From Amblyomma americanum (lineage: Eukaryota; Arthropoda; Arachnida; Ixodida; Ixodidae): a stretch of DNA of 64,000 nt. Shown here piece after piece: positions 19,533-32,399 of the stretch (its first letter is position 1; every line of letters starts with the position of its first letter). The translations under genes were made by a program, and so were the position numbers. The stretch spans positions 164,335,183 to 164,399,182 of the forward strand of contig NC_135500.1 in assembly GCF_052857255.1 (NCBI RefSeq), given 5' to 3'. The notes under the pieces were generated by a model. That model searched no databases. It worked only from the letters and a program-made list of their open reading frames with translations, and had not been told where the DNA came from.

Positions 19533-22435
19533 TTTTACGACTCTAGTGCGCCTACTGTTGTATAATTAATGCATGTAAACAGAAAAAGGTTTTAGTTAAG
19601 AAAAATTAACAAATAACAATTAAAGCTACCGAGACATACCGTTACGGCGAAGCTTATGTGTTCCCAGAATTTTTCCTGCGATAATCGTTCATTTGTACTG
19701 TTATATACATGAATACAAGGAGGTTAATAAAACAAACCAGAAATTACCTCCTCCTTCTCCTCCACTCCTGACCACACGGTACAACTTTATAGGCCGTTTA
19801 TTATACGCGAAAATAAAAGTCTGCGTGAGATTTTGGGGGAATACCTGTATGCTGTCTTCTGCAGGAATCAACAAACAGAATAACTTTTGAGCAAAGGCAT
19901 AAGTAAGGTCTGCACTGTAAGGAAGATGCCGGCGGTCGCAACATACGTGAGCGTAGCATGTTCTCTGTAGTTCAAGTTGCGACCAAACACCGGCCCAGGT
20001 TGCAAGACAAAAAAAAAAAACCTCGGCAGAAACTAGGATTATGATCAATGCATTCACCTGTTGCCGTTCCATTTATGCGCGAACGAACTTCTCGATACCT
20101 TAAAGAAACTTGCTTACCGCGCAGTTGTCCATTAATTTATATGGTTTTTTAAACTGTATTTAATCATATTCATATAATTTCTCTACCTTATTTGATATTT
20201 TGTTATAGTTACTATATGAACTATATTTACTTTAGCCATGCGCGGAGATATATAGGAAGATATCCCTTTTAGCGTCCCTGCCTTTCATTTCATCGCTCTC
20301 AAAAGTAAACGCCAAGCCTTAATTCGGTGTGTTTAACTAGTCAATCCGAGCAGTTAAGTCAGCTCAGACTATGTATTAGTTAATGCATGCGCAGTGTCGT
20401 CGCACGCCTTTATTACAGCGGGCTTTGCGGGCAAATAATCGATGCAGTGCGCTGTGACATTCATCTTTCAGACGCCAGAAGGAATTCCCTAAATGGGGAC
20501 TTGCAAGAAGATATCAACCCAACCACAGAACTAATCTATTTATTATCGTCAGTTTAGTGTGACTAAAACACTAGTGATGTATGGCAAAACATAATAAAAC
20601 CTGCGTTTTATCAGGAAACTCAAAATGAAACAAGAAGAACGCTTGCTAGCAAGCGCTTAAACAAGCTACCGTGGATATGAAATGCTAATGTATTCCCGAA
20701 GAATGAATATTATGCAAAACAGAGGAGAGCACATGTTCCGTGCCAGTAAATGGCTTGCTATTAAAAATTCTGTCCGATGCCTTTTTTCTTCCACCAGCAC
20801 AAGCAAGTGTGAAAGCGCACTGCCTTTAGTATTAAAGCGTACTTTCATTTCCTCGCCGGCCCGTTCGTCCGTGTAATTGCTAAGGCAGTTTATGCTGCAT
20901 TTTTACAATTTTGCCGCGCAATATAAGAAAGAAGAAGAATTAAAGAAAAATGAAAAGAAGAAGAAATCGAAATCTTTTTGAAGGATTTCTTCCTGTCTTT
21001 TCAGAAAAGTGTTGGAAGAAATTACACAGGAGTAAAACTGGTCTTTTCTCGTGATAAGTTGGAAGAAATTGTTCCTCACATCCCCATCGAAAGCGGAAAA
21101 AGTGTATTCACAAAAAGCCTAACCGCTTTGTTCCGAACCCCGGCTGTGATTGGAGGAGAAAGAACGTTAAGTGATTGTCAATTTGGCCCGACACTCTATA
21201 TTAAACGCAAAGCACTTCCATGTGAATAGTCGGTCTCTATGTAGCTATTCTTTTATTACTAGGAGCTGGCATTACTGCTTCTGTGTATTGCAACACAAGA
21301 AATGATTAACGTACGCGTCGCCTTGGAGTCCCCACCGTTACGTTAGCTATCACCATCAGCACCCCGATTTAAGATCACTGCGAAACAAAGGCTTCTCGTA
21401 ACTACTTCTATTTATACCCTTTTCGACTAACCACGAGGTGGTGACATGTGACCCCAGGTTGATCACTCCATCTCATTTTCGGCCACTTTTGACTGCATAA
21501 CCGCTCTGTCACTCTAACGGGTCCCCTACAGATAATCTCGTGCATGTCCAACTTATGTCCGTTTCCTCTTTTTAGATCCAGCTACAATACCCCAAAGTCG
21601 ATCATGCTTGTTCTTTGGTTAACGCAACTTTATACCTCTTATCTTCGCTGCTTTCTTTTCCAGAGATAAGGGTAATCTCTTGCTCAAAATATGGAAGTGA
21701 CAGCCTAAAGTACACCACCCTCCTCTCATGTAATATACTGCACCTACGGTGCACAATTCGTCTCACTAGATATGAGAGTAAAGTACCCAAAAATAATACC
21801 TCACAGAAGTTGTCGGAAGGGTGCATTGCAGGTTTTTCTAGGTAGTATAGAAAGCACAGGAGCACAATTTTTTTTGTTCTAACTTGTTTAGATATTACGA
21901 CTGCTCCCGATTCAAAAAGATGCATTTACGCTTTCGGGCCTGGTCGATTCGGGATCCGACGGTGTGTTACCACCTCCTCGCCTAACTAAATTTCTAAGAG
22001 GGCAAGCCAGGCACCACTCCAGCTTCAGGTACCACTAACCTCGGATCCCGCGCAGTTCAAGTGTTTGTTTTTGTCGGTCTACTTTCTAATCGATTATATT
22101 TCCCCGATAAAATATTTAAACTACAAATTTTCCTTACAGGAAAAACTACAAATAAAAAATGGTTGTTTCCTTCATATTCTCTAAGTGTCGTGATTTCTGA
22201 GGGGCTCCGTTAAGAAATATGTGAAAACACATGTGAATGCGTGCCCGCGCTTTTCCCATCTCGCACTCGGGCCGTCTTTAGACGCAGCGTCGCCTCGAGT
22301 GTAGCTTAATATATGAGAGAAAATTGCGTGCTTCGTGCAGGAGGTGAAACCAGAAGAAACTCCCGGAAGTTCTTTGTATGGCGTTGGAAGCCGAGGTAAA
22401 ATTGATAGCTCACAAAGTGTGACGTACCGGAGGCA
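19533..22435. other. Non-coding stretch, no gene seen
   Basis: AT-rich to about 21000, with mixed composition after. A plus-strand frame at 20978-21229 (83 codons, charged, MKDFFLSFQKSV at the start) and opposite-strand frames around 21602-21925 are open but unrecognised. No RNA gene or repeat is evident. Confidence 0.45.
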
Positions 22436-22439
22436 CTCC

Positions 22440-23480
22440 TTTCAAAAAGTTCGCGTTCGCTCTCCTTACCGGAGTCAGCAGCAGCGGTCGCCTTAAAGCG
22501 TCTACCGCCTAACAGACGTAGCACTGTACAGGACGTCCGACTACTTACATCGTCAGTGCGGCAGAAATTAGCGATACGCACGGTTACTCGACAGCTCGGT
22601 ATCCTCAGTCCTATAGCCGCATCCGGATCGGGTATGCACCACACGAGGAGGAGAGAAGTATAAATAAGGCGGGATTGGTGGAGAGGAGGGGGAATCTTTG
22701 TTGGGGAATAGGGAAGCGCTCTGCGCAGCGAGAAAGGCACGCGGCTGGGGAAAAGCAGGGGAAAGGGTGCGGACGGCAGGAAGGCTCGGAAGTCAATTGG
22801 CACCGGCGTTACCACGGTCGCCCGGGGTTTCCGCGTGGCATCCATCAAGTTTCGCAGCCTGGCCCCGGCCTGAGCGGCTGCTCTGCAGCATCCGCGCGCC
22901 TCGGAAACATGGTGCCGTTGACAAATGGGCCGCATCCTATCCGGATGACTGGAGCTTACGACGGCGGCGTCGCCTTGACTCCGCCGAGCACGTCAGGGCT
23001 CATAGATTTTTCCACCGCTTCTTTCCATTCCCCGCATCCTCAAGCTCCTGGCTTCCATCCATTCCGTTGCCCACCAGCCCTTTGCTTCACCTTATGGGAT
23101 GCTCACCACATGCCCTCATTCTTCTATTCTAGTCTCGCAACTTTCGTTCAGCATTTCTTCTTTCGTTCCATTTTTTTTATATATAAAGCGCAACACAGCT
23201 TGGAGGCGAAGCCAAGTTTTCTGCCTGGCTCTGGCTGCACGATCTACTCGTCAAAGTGCCTTAAAACTCGCGCCCGTTACGGCTTGGGTGGTATATAAAG
23301 TACGGTGGTGAACGAGGCAGGAAGGAACGCACGGAGAAAAGGGAGGAAAGCCTGTCACTGCGGGGCCTCCCAAGGCAAGGGGGGCTCCCCGCCCTCCTTG
23401 CGTCTAGCTGCATCTGTTTGGTTCTTCTTTTAACGGACGGAGGGCGCTATCCCTGTTTGTGGGCGCCGTCGGCGCGCGCA
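22440..23480 (+). promoter_or_regulatory. GC-rich island with TATA-like boxes
   Basis: GC- and CpG-rich DNA of about 600 bp shades into a pyrimidine-rich tail. TATAAATA lies at 22659-22666 and TATATAAA at 23292-23299, both on the plus strand. Long frames are open on both strands (for example 22675-23298 plus and 22306-22935 minus), as expected of GC-rich DNA with few stops. I therefore do not call a CDS, though the stretch after the ATG at 22910 (MVPLTNGPHPIRMTGAYDGG) is not low complexity. Confidence 0.25.
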
Positions 23481-24830
23481 TATCTTGCTTTATTTTCATT
23501 TCGCCCCCCAGCTACGCACCCGTATTGCCTTCCTTTGTGGGGCTGAATGCGTGCCTCTGTGTCGCGTGCCGGGAGCAAGATGAGCCTCAGCGTCTTTTGA
23601 TCTCTCTGTCCGATGCCGTGAATTCGCTCTTTTCTTTCTTTCCTTCCTTTATTTCTTGCCTATATCTTCTTTTGGTGATCCTAGGGCGTCGTTTCGTCGA
23701 GGACTTCCTCTTTTTATTCGGCACCGCTTTCGGCGCATGGCGCGGGACAGCCATGCGTGGAACAACAAGTCTGAGCCAGTAGGCAAAGGTGGAAGGAGGA
23801 AGAAGAAAAGAAGAGAAAAAAACTGAGAGCACATGGAGCGTGTAATGCCGCCTTTCTGGGACTCCTCTACACTTTCCGGGGCTATGCCGCTGGCTTTGGT
23901 GTCTATGGCGTTGCTTCTGGGGTCAAAGCGATAATCTTGGCGTGCATTATTCCTTCCACGCGAGGCAAATACCTCCGTGTCTAATGAAAGACATAAAGAG
24001 GGGAATAATGATAAAAAAATTATTTCGCCCATTATTCGGTCCTTTGGTAATGCAGTCGGGTGAGGTTATCAAGAACGTAACAGTCCGGATTATCCAGCAG
24101 CCTTGCGTCCAAGAATTATGCGAAACTTCCGTAATAATTGTTACAAATTAACGTTTAGAGGCAAACTGCATTCGATTTCCGAGTAAAGGAGGCTTCGCAC
24201 TGCAGTAAAACAAAATTGTTTTTAAAAGTTTTTGAGTGAATTATGATGTTTTTTTAACCAAGGAATCAATTTTATGAGGCTAACTTAGACCGCAAGTAAT
24301 CGCACGTAGAGCTCTTCATAATTTTCGAAAAAATTTATGATTCTCAGATTTTCATACTTCACAAGCGTTAGCTTTAATCGCTTGCTCACAGGCACAGCAG
24401 CTTCCTGTTCCATCTAAATAAAATTAAATGCATTGCCAGCTCTGTGGCATCTCGTCATCATAACTTAGATATCTCAGCGGCTGTTAACGGGGTAAGGATA
24501 AATTTTCAAGACGACAATCTAACGATGGGGACGAAAAAGAGCGATAAAGGGTTTTGTATATTTTGTATAATGTGCCAAGGACATTTCGTCATATTTCACA
24601 AGGCCTACTTGAATGTGGCCAGTGTTAAATTTCGGGACCTTGATCTAGCTAATAAACTGGAATCAATTGGCGGCGTTCTGCTCCAGCTCTTTGCTTGCTC
24701 TGCTACATTCCATTTATCACTCATTTCGCTAAGTCCCTCATAGCCTGAGTCGCTTAGAGACGTTAAACCCCATATGACAAACTTCCGTTCCATTTCCTTA
24801 TGCACATGCTAAACTGGCATGTTTCAAATA
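23481..24830. other. Non-coding stretch, no gene seen
   Basis: Mixed pyrimidine-rich then AT-rich DNA. A 99-codon plus-strand frame at 24444-24743 is non-repetitive but unrecognised. Nothing else is supported. Confidence 0.45.
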
Positions 24831-24834
24831 TCTT

Positions 24835-25530
24835 TGAGGTGTGGAGAACCTGTTTCCCCCTTCCATTTCGACGCGGCCCATCTTCACCACCGTGCGCCAG
24901 GACAGCACTGGCTGGGCGAGGAGGGAAGTCTTCCTCATGGGGGAAAGGAAACGGCGACGGGAACGCCGCCTCGTAAGACGCGATATTCTGCGGAACCGGA
25001 GAGGGTCTCTTCGGGATCCGGCCAGCGTCGTGAGAGGCTGGAGTCGCACGCTCTTGTCACCTTCCGCGGCAGGCGCACGGGGATCCGCCGTGCCTTGCCG
25101 CTGGACTTCTGATTCCAGGCCGCGAAGCGAGCGCAGCAAACGCGCGCTCTTGTCACCTTCCCAAGCAAATGCTAGGGAATGGCTTTTCCCCAAGAATGCG
25201 GCGCGCACGGGAGAACCCGGCCGCCATTGTCGGCGCATACAAATGTTCGCCGCCGATACCTCCGAAGTGGCGCCCCTGCCCAAGCCAATAAGTCGGAAGT
25301 TCTTCTTACGTAGCCCCTTCTATTTCCGAGGAATGCCTCGTTGATGTTTTGTAGCTAGCTGGCCCGATCTGTGCATTAATTGCAACTGTAACAAATGGCA
25401 TATGAGTGTTAACGCTTTGTCGTGCCGTCCCTTTGTTTCCCTCGAGCGCGAAACCCTCCGCGGTTAGCGAGCGGGAACGCTGCATCCGCGGAGTGGGAGT
25501 GCGTTGGGGGCGGAAGGCTGTTCCCCCCAT
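24835..25530. promoter_or_regulatory. CpG-rich island with an internal repeated word
   Basis: GC-rich DNA with many CpGs. The word CGCTCTTGTCACCTTCC occurs twice, at about 25050 and 25145. On the minus strand it gives the recurrent peptide EGDKS in overlapping frames. This may be a decayed GC-rich repeat rather than a promoter. There is no TATA box and no believable start codon with a donor site. Confidence 0.25.
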
Positions 25531-25539
25531 ATTTCCACA

Positions 25540-28500
25540 ATAGGTTAATGTCGCTCGCCTTTATTGCTGGATTTGTACTGTTACACTACATTCGTCAAAA
25601 GAATTCGGCTGAAGTGTTTTTCAAGTCATTGAGGTGTAGTGAATGGCTTAAAAATTTCATATGCCCTGGACACGTGATCACGTGAGTTATTATTGCAGTA
25701 TCCCCAAGCCACCGTTTAGAAAAGAGAACTGATAAGTATCGTGTTCATTTCAGTTGTTTTCTACAAACTGATATGCTACAATATTTACCTAAAAACCATT
25801 GTGGCTAACCTGGACACAAGATGGGAGCTTTGGTGTCCACACAGTTAAATAATATTATCTGTTCTTCATTCGTGGTCACCTCGCCTTTTACTAGCCCTGT
25901 GGGGTAGTCTGTGTGCATAACAGCAGTTATTAAGGCACTCTGAAAGCCTCCTTGGACACAGCCTTTATTGCCCCACTTTATGCGCACAAAACTACACGCA
26001 GATAAGAGTTGCACACAACGCCCAAATTAAGACGTGTCGACAAAGTATCCAGAGGCCTATGCTGCAATAGATTACAACGAAAAAAAAGTTAGAAAGAGTC
26101 GCTTTTAACTTTCTGCTAGCCTTTGAAATGTACCTCACGTTTATCAAAAAAGAAATGCGCCAAACTGTGTTTAAACAAAGTTTTGTAGCTCGAGTACTCG
26201 TTTCCAGAAAAAAAATACAGTGAATTTTGGAGTTTTAGACAGGCTTTGTAAACTTATGCGGAGAACTCAGCAATTAGGATTATTACAAAACAAAATAAAC
26301 AGCACTGCCATTTGAACGCATCCGCATAGCGCACGTACAGTTTTCCTCTTCTGAACATAAAGCATACTCTGGGCGCAAGAGGTCGTATTTCATCAGGAAG
26401 CAAGAAAACGTTTATTATCTCTCTAAGCAAATCGCTCAATCAAGCAGAGAGCTTCTCGTATTGCAGACTTGCCTAGAGACGCCAAAAATAAGTTATGGAG
26501 GGAATTAAAGGACTTTTATTAATGAACATGTCCAAGAACAGTGTCCCAGCAAACCTTCCTCCATCTCCTGCTGCCACTTCTTATGCAGAACAGGACAAAT
26601 TGTAAGCCTAGTTCGTGTTGTACAGCGCATAGCAGCATGATGATGAAATACGAAGAGACACGATAACGCACGACCACTGAGCTTCAATTTTACTTCGGAA
26701 AGTCACCGAATCACTGCTAAAATCTCCGCAAAAAAGACCCGTCACTGCTGCTAAAGCAGCAGATACGTGACGCGAGGGCACATGGAGAAGCGAGAAACCA
26801 AGAAATAGAAGAAAAAATTCTGCCAGGATCCTATGCTTCTACACACAAGAGGCCAAGCTCACGTTTCATTCAAAAAATCGTCAAAGAAGTGGTCAAACGC
26901 AAGTGATAGCCCAATTCATTCTCTTTGAGTTACTCCTAACGTCACTTGTAGCATTCTCGTAAACTTCTGAGCTTTCATCGAAGAGATTGTGCACGGTAGG
27001 ATACATCGGCTGCATATTACCATTTTGATGTGTGGCGGTAGGCTGCTGGGACTCGAACATCTGCGAAATGGTTCGATCCATTGTCATTCCGCTGAAAATT
27101 TGATTAATGTGCGAAACTGCTTCAATCGGAGCTGGTTGGTGCACGTTTTGTTTAGATGTCAGCAGAACAAGAGGAAGAAAGACCGACTGGCGCATTGCTT
27201 TGCAGTGTCCGGGCTTGTTACGTTCATTCTTGTTATCCGATAGAATTTCCTTTTGGGTTCATCAAACCTCCTTGCATATTCTTGCACGCCGTCAACAGCA
27301 GGGGGCGTCTATCATGTCCATCATAAAGTACGCAGGTGGCTTCGCAGAATGTTGAAAAGAGTACGATCATGCACTTGCAGTACCCGCTAATTGGGCTTCC
27401 TTAATTTTTTACTCACGAGCACGGTAAATACAGCCGTACCTCCTGAGGTGCCAAGAAAGTCCTCGAACAAGAAACATTTTCTAAACATCAGCTTGCAGTG
27501 ACAAAACGGGCGACGCTGCCCGACGCAATTGTGTCACCTGCGTCTTATTCACCATCCACTTCGCAGCAGCGTTCCCGTCCACAAAAGCCGATTCAGTCGC
27601 CGCTAACTTATTTTGGAGTGGTAGCGACGTGCGCTGCGATGTCGAGAGGCGAGAAAATTGCTGGCCGCAAATTGGCTCGCTGCGCACTTGTACCCGAAAA
27701 GGAGCTGGGAAGAGAAAAAATTTGGTCAGAGTTTTCTGAACACCTGGGACGTGACAAGTACTGAGCGAATGCTGTGAATGCCTTTCACCTCAGCTAAATT
27801 GGAGTGTCAGGCGCACACCTTCAATCAATAGTGAACAAAGTCTATGTGTACCTTCGCTCTATGTCTAAGATACTGTAATTTCTTTAGCGACAGCTGGAGC
27901 CAGAACCGTGCACCAGAAGAAATTGACGAACGCGTAATTCAAAAGCGTGATGAATAGTATTACTACGTGTGTTTATGAATACTTTATTTTGGTAAATGGT
28001 CGACTTCTCGAAGCATGGCCAAAGGTGAGCTGATTTTAATAACGCACCATTCATTTTGATAACGCCGTCAAAAATTTTGTAGTCTAAACGCAGTTTTATT
28101 CATTACGTAAGAATATTTATTATTGCATTGTCTTTCCCCTCATATTATACCCCTATTAGAGGCATTTGAGCCGTACAAGAAATAAATAAGTATTAAAACA
28201 GCGTTTTGAAATAACACCGCTAGAATGCAGTTAAAATATGCTAGATTCGTTGAGAAGGATTCGACGAAACGCGTCTTTTATGAAACTGCAAGAAATATAT
28301 TTCGATATGTACAATAAAACATTATTCACATAATTCGATAAAGCGGAGTTCGTCTCGACAACTATAGATGCAGTGCGAAAATTCATCTCAGAAGAGTCCA
28401 GCTGATTGAAAAAACAAAAATTCGTTTCAGCCTTGCTTCTTATGCAGGTTGAGAATCTAGAAGTTACCATGCTGTTTCTAAATGCCGACTACGAAACTCC
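25540..28500. other. Non-coding stretch, no gene seen
   Basis: AT-rich DNA. Frames of 60-100 codons (26893-27195 minus, 26989-27243 plus, 27498-27764 plus) overlap on opposite strands. The last (MTKRATLPDAIVSPASYSPS at its start) is hydrophilic and GC-richer, but it has no domain. No repeats were recognised. Confidence 0.45.
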
Positions 28501-28639
28501 ACAGACACGTTGTAAGCAGGGCACCAACTCGAGAGGAGCGCACAGGGAGCGTAATTGCTTTGGAAAGAAAACGAACACGGACGCTGTCCTTGCATCAGTC
28601 GTTCCTGAAACGGCACTCGCTGAGTTCAAGCAAACAGCT

Positions 28640-29400
28640 CGGCTGAACATAGCCACGAGTCGGAAATTAAATTCTACAACCTCTCAAACAGCACGACGAC
28701 GCTTCGGTGTTGTTCCGCCAAACGGAGGTCCAAATAATGGCCGACAAAGACGAAAAAAAACCAACCGGCGCTGCAACCCTAGCACACACACATACACGTA
28801 GGCACACACGCACGCACACGTATACACCCTGCTGCCAATCCCTTACAAAGCGAATCCGGTAAACGAGCAACCTCGTTCCACCATAGCTGTTCTCCGGGAG
28901 CGAACCAATTTGCAGAAGTACGCCTCTCGCGAGCGGCGGCCGGCTGTGTCTGCCTCTTCACTTCTCTTCCTCTCTATTTTCGAATCGGACGATTTCCGCT
29001 CGAAATCCGCGCGATTCGCTGCTTTTGTTGCAACGAACGCGGGGAAATGGAGTGTTTTATTCCTTTTCCTTCCTCTTCATTCCCTATAGTCTGCTTTCAC
29101 CACGAGCCACGCTCAGTCCCCCCTCCGCCTCCCCCAGTCTCCCGGCGTCCTCCCTTTCGACGTTACCCTTCTGATTGTTATGAATTATTCAGCAGCAAAC
29201 TTGAAAACAACGCGGTGCGACTCAACGTTTTTCCTCTTCGAAGCGAGAGGCAGGGCCTCTCGCGAATGCACCATTATTTCATTTCTCTTTGCGCTTGCTT
29301 TGGTCTCTTTGCTTTCAGTCTTTCGCTGTCGGTCGTATTTCGCTCTCTTTCGAACACTTCCCACGTCATGCTTGTCTACCAGAGCAAGTAAATTAAAGCG
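28640..29400. other. Mixed GC-richer stretch with imperfect CA repeat
   Basis: An imperfect (CA)n/(CACG)n tract lies at about 28786-28830. Next come a CpG-richer segment (28900-29045) and a long pyrimidine-rich stretch, perhaps a 5' flank of a gene. Frames at 28406-28801 and 29047-29391 are not convincing. Confidence 0.3.
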
Positions 29401-30600
29401 CGATTTAAAAAGACAACAAATAAAAAATAGAGAATAAAAGAATTGCAGGAAAAGGCACGTAACAGTAACGTGCTTGTTGTTCCACTCAGTGCGGTATTCT
29501 GCGTGGTTTAGGACGTTATTATGGATATTACCTTGGAGTTGTTTTCCACATCGCTGTCATCTATACCCGCGGACGGAAGAAACGGGGGAGGGAGACACAA
29601 TATACTTCATTCCAACATCGTCCTTGTTTCCATAACCGGGTCGGTTTTCCGCTTGTTACCCTCTTATTACATCCCCGCTCCTCTTTCCCTTCCCTTTCGT
29701 ACTCATCGTGATTACAAAGTGCTTGCCGCGATATTTTCGAGCGATCAAGTGGTCCGAACCCGACGCTCCGATCGAACTATTAAATGCCGTCGATTTAGCG
29801 GCGCCTCCTTTCGGTCCTTTTACTTCATTTCAGGTCGTATGATCTCGCCTCACGAGCGCTCACGGCACATATGCCCTTGCTGTTTTTACGCGACTAGCCA
29901 AACTTACGCAGCATTATGCGTAATGATTGCATCCCGGAGCCCACCGTACGCTGGAGAAAATTGCGCCCGCGATGAGATTGGGTCTCGGCGAAAGCGATAA
30001 AATAGCACGTTCTTCGATGGTGGCGACGCACAGAGCCGTTTCGGGGAATTTCTCTTCCAGCCTCCTTTTTTTTTTTCCTTGTATATTCGAGTGCGGAGTT
30101 CTCTCGCTATTTGCACTTTACGAAACCGCATTGGAGTGGACGCTCGAAGGTTTTAGAAAAGAAACGCTCTTTCTGATAACAGTGTTACCTGTGATGGACG
30201 GTGTAGTTATGTCAGTTGAAAGGAAGTATTGCTGAAGCTTGCCTTACTGAATTAAAATTCCAAAGTATCAATGCTTTTTAGTTTTCAGAAAGTACACTTA
30301 ACGAAGATGTTCCATTAGGTTTATTCTGAGGACTTAAGAAAATTTCTTTCGAACTGGAGCATTTGGCTTTCTAACCCGCCAGGTTTGAGAAAATTGCCGT
30401 TTTGATGAATCACTGAACATAACACATTTACGGCGTAAGCAGTACAAGTGTCACAGTGCATAAATGGCGGCGTCTATCTGTAGCCTTGGAGGCCGAAGCA
30501 TCCTCCCTTGTGATAACGAGAGAAAATTGAGCTGTGCAGGGGAGTATACAAGATGACGGAGTCGGTAGTGATGACATATGTCATAAAATGAGAGGAGAAA
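29400..30600. other. Non-coding stretch with one unrecognised 159-codon frame
   Basis: The plus-strand frame 29521-30000 (159 codons) has varied composition with clustered Arg and Cys residues near its end (ICPCCFYATSQTYAALC), but no known domain. A minus-strand frame overlaps its end. I treat it as a chance frame. The remainder is AT-rich and featureless. Confidence 0.35.
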
Positions 30601-30604
30601 GTCC

Positions 30605-30739
30605 CACACCCTAAACACAAATACACCTATATGGGAGTAAAAAAAGAGTAAACTGTCCTATAGCGCACACCATTTTATAAAGGGATGTGCGCTAGAGGAC
30701 AGTTTTACTCTCTTTTTACTCCCTTTGTTTATAGTGTAG
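30605..30739. mobile_element. Short foldback (MITE-like) element
   Basis: Two arms of about 40 bp form a near-palindrome. The left arm (30633-30670) and the reverse complement of the right arm (30682-30723) share GGGAGTAAAAA, an AGAGTAAA block, CTGTCCT and TAGCGCACA with few differences, around a loop of about 11 bp. Outer ends ACACCCTAAACA and ACACTATAAACA extend the inverted repeat. No coding capacity. Such foldbacks are usually nonautonomous DNA transposons, but the superfamily is not visible. Confidence 0.7.
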
Positions 30740-30917
30740 CAGTGAGTGGGGCCACCTGGTCGGAGCCGGACTCCACGGTTGGCATTTGGACAGTGAAACC
30801 TTGGGCGCAGGCGTGAGCCACATCGTTACCAGCTAGTACCGCGTGTGCGGTGGTCCAAATAAGGGTGATAACACCGACCATCTTCACACAAGCATCCTGA
30901 ATACCTTCGCTGATCAT
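30729..30917 (-). pseudogene. LINE RNase H C-terminal fragment
   Basis: The minus-strand frame contains TLIWTTAHAVLAGNDVAHAC. This matches the RNase H histidine segment of the 5 kb LINE (LIWTPAHESVSGNEAAHNLA) at spaced positions, including Trp, the His of TAH, and GN. It is a decayed fragment with no reading frame beyond about 62 codons. It lies beside, and in opposite orientation to, another RNase H fragment of the same superfamily. Confidence 0.65.
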
Positions 30918-30929
30918 GCAGGTAGAACC

Positions 30930-31490
30930 TCATCCCACCTCCCAGTATGCCCGCCTTGCTCGTATCGCCTATGGTAGGCATAAACTTTAGTCCCGATTTA
31001 TACTTGGATTACTCAGCCCAAGCACACTATCCCCTGTCGCATTCATCAACACCTATTCATCCCCATTTACCCAAGAACACGCACCACTGTTCACCATCCA
31101 CAACGACGTCAAAAACAGGCGGGCGGAAGCTCTTCAGAAACGTGTATCCAACGCCACGGACGTGCATAATGTTGACGCACCTGAATATCCCTTCGGCATC
31201 TCTTACGCCTTTTAAGCCGTTGATTCCAACAAGTGCCACCATCCACACCTGCTGTCTGGAGCAAGCAGCCCTCGTTCTTGGTCTTACCTTCCTCGATATT
31301 ATCACCGTTCCCAGTAACTCAAAATCAGTCATCCACAATTTCGGTGCGGGTCGCATATCCTGTCCACCCTGGCGCTCTTTCTAATACAACACCCAAATCC
31401 ACTCCCTTATTTGGTTCCACAGTAAGTGCAGAGCTAGGTAGATCTGTTTGCAAGAACGAGCGCCAGCGTCACTCCGGCATTCTAGGCGGA
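30930..31490 (+). pseudogene. LINE ORF2 fragment with RNase H N-terminal half, frame-shifted
   Basis: On the plus strand the linker HPHLPKNTHH corresponds to PPLPRNMQPE of the 5 kb element. In a second frame NRRAEALQKRVSNATDVHNV is followed by DAPEYP, which includes the first catalytic Asp. The third piece SNSKSVIHNFGAGRIS matches SDSKTAIQNFGSGRIS. At least two frameshifts separate these blocks, so it is an old pseudogene. The ATG-started frames on either strand here are artefacts of that decay. Confidence 0.75.
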
Positions 31491-31689
31491 TAGTGTAGAT
31501 ACAAACACTTTTTCAGGACATTGAAGGCACCCGCTGTCGTCCGTGGAGCATGGCCGCAGTGATCGCTTTTGCGGCTACACCTGCCTCGTTTGCGAAAAGA
31601 TGCGCGTGCGTGTGTCGCTTTGTGTGCCTGTGTTGAATTTATTTTAAGTGGTTTTAGTCTCAGCAAAGCTTTTCGTCAAGGGCTTGAAT

Positions 31690-32093
31690 TTCCTTATTTT
31701 TGGGATTATATGCTGATTTAGGAAGCAGTACTTTCATCAGACCATCCTTATAGCTAGCTGCGTACGAACTGAGCGCAATGCTAACAGAGCTGCCTTGAAA
31801 TTAAAAGTTGGAATAAAACAGTTGACCTAACCTCTAGCGCGGTAAGGTTATTTTGCGAAGATTAAAGCGAGTTTATGCCTTGGTTTCTGATGTGATGCAT
31901 ATTGTTTTGTTTAATGTTTGTGTTTAGATATTATTTTGTAATAGGTGTTGTACGCGTATACCTATGTTTTTCAACACCTATCAGTTTTTGCACTGTAAAG
32001 TTTTGCTGTTGATCTTTGACTGTTCTCGATTCCACTCCTGTTAAGGCCCTCTGTGGGGATGATAGTAATAATAAATGAAATGAAATGAAAAAA
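31690..32093 (+). mobile_element. Probable LINE 3' end with (ATGAA)n tail
   Basis: AT-rich DNA passes through GTGGGGATGATAGTAATAATAA and ends in the short repeat AAATGAAATGAAATGAAAA (about 32072-32092). This resembles the tandem-repeat-tailed 3' end of a non-LTR element. It may be the 3' end of the fragment at 30.9-31.5 kb or of another family. No coding is visible in it. Confidence 0.35.
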
Positions 32094-32399
32094 TCGCTGG
32101 AGCGTACAAGGAACTGGCGTCATACAGTCTTCATCCCACTTTGGATAATTCACTCCACTTCCTAGAGTAAGTGGCACTATATACAACCACGAAGGATCAT
32201 GCGGCGAAAAAAAAAAACAACGACAAAGCAACCAGACAGTGGACACGTGCAATTCATTCAGCGTTGCTGAGGCCGGGACCGCCGTCGCATAATCCGAGCG
32301 GCAAGCTAAGCCCGCTTCGAGTAAGACAAAAAAATAAAGCACAGAAGTTAATACGCAAGTGGTGTGAGGCAGTAGATGCAGGGTGGAGAGCGTGCCACG

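Noticed and set aside
22306..23298. Overlapping 207-209 codon frames on opposite strands
   Set aside because: GC-rich DNA with few stops. Neither has domains or clear codon bias, and both cannot be real.
28786..28830. Possible CRISPR-like or structured repeat
   Set aside because: Imperfect CA/CACG microsatellite with no spacer-repeat architecture, in eukaryotic DNA.
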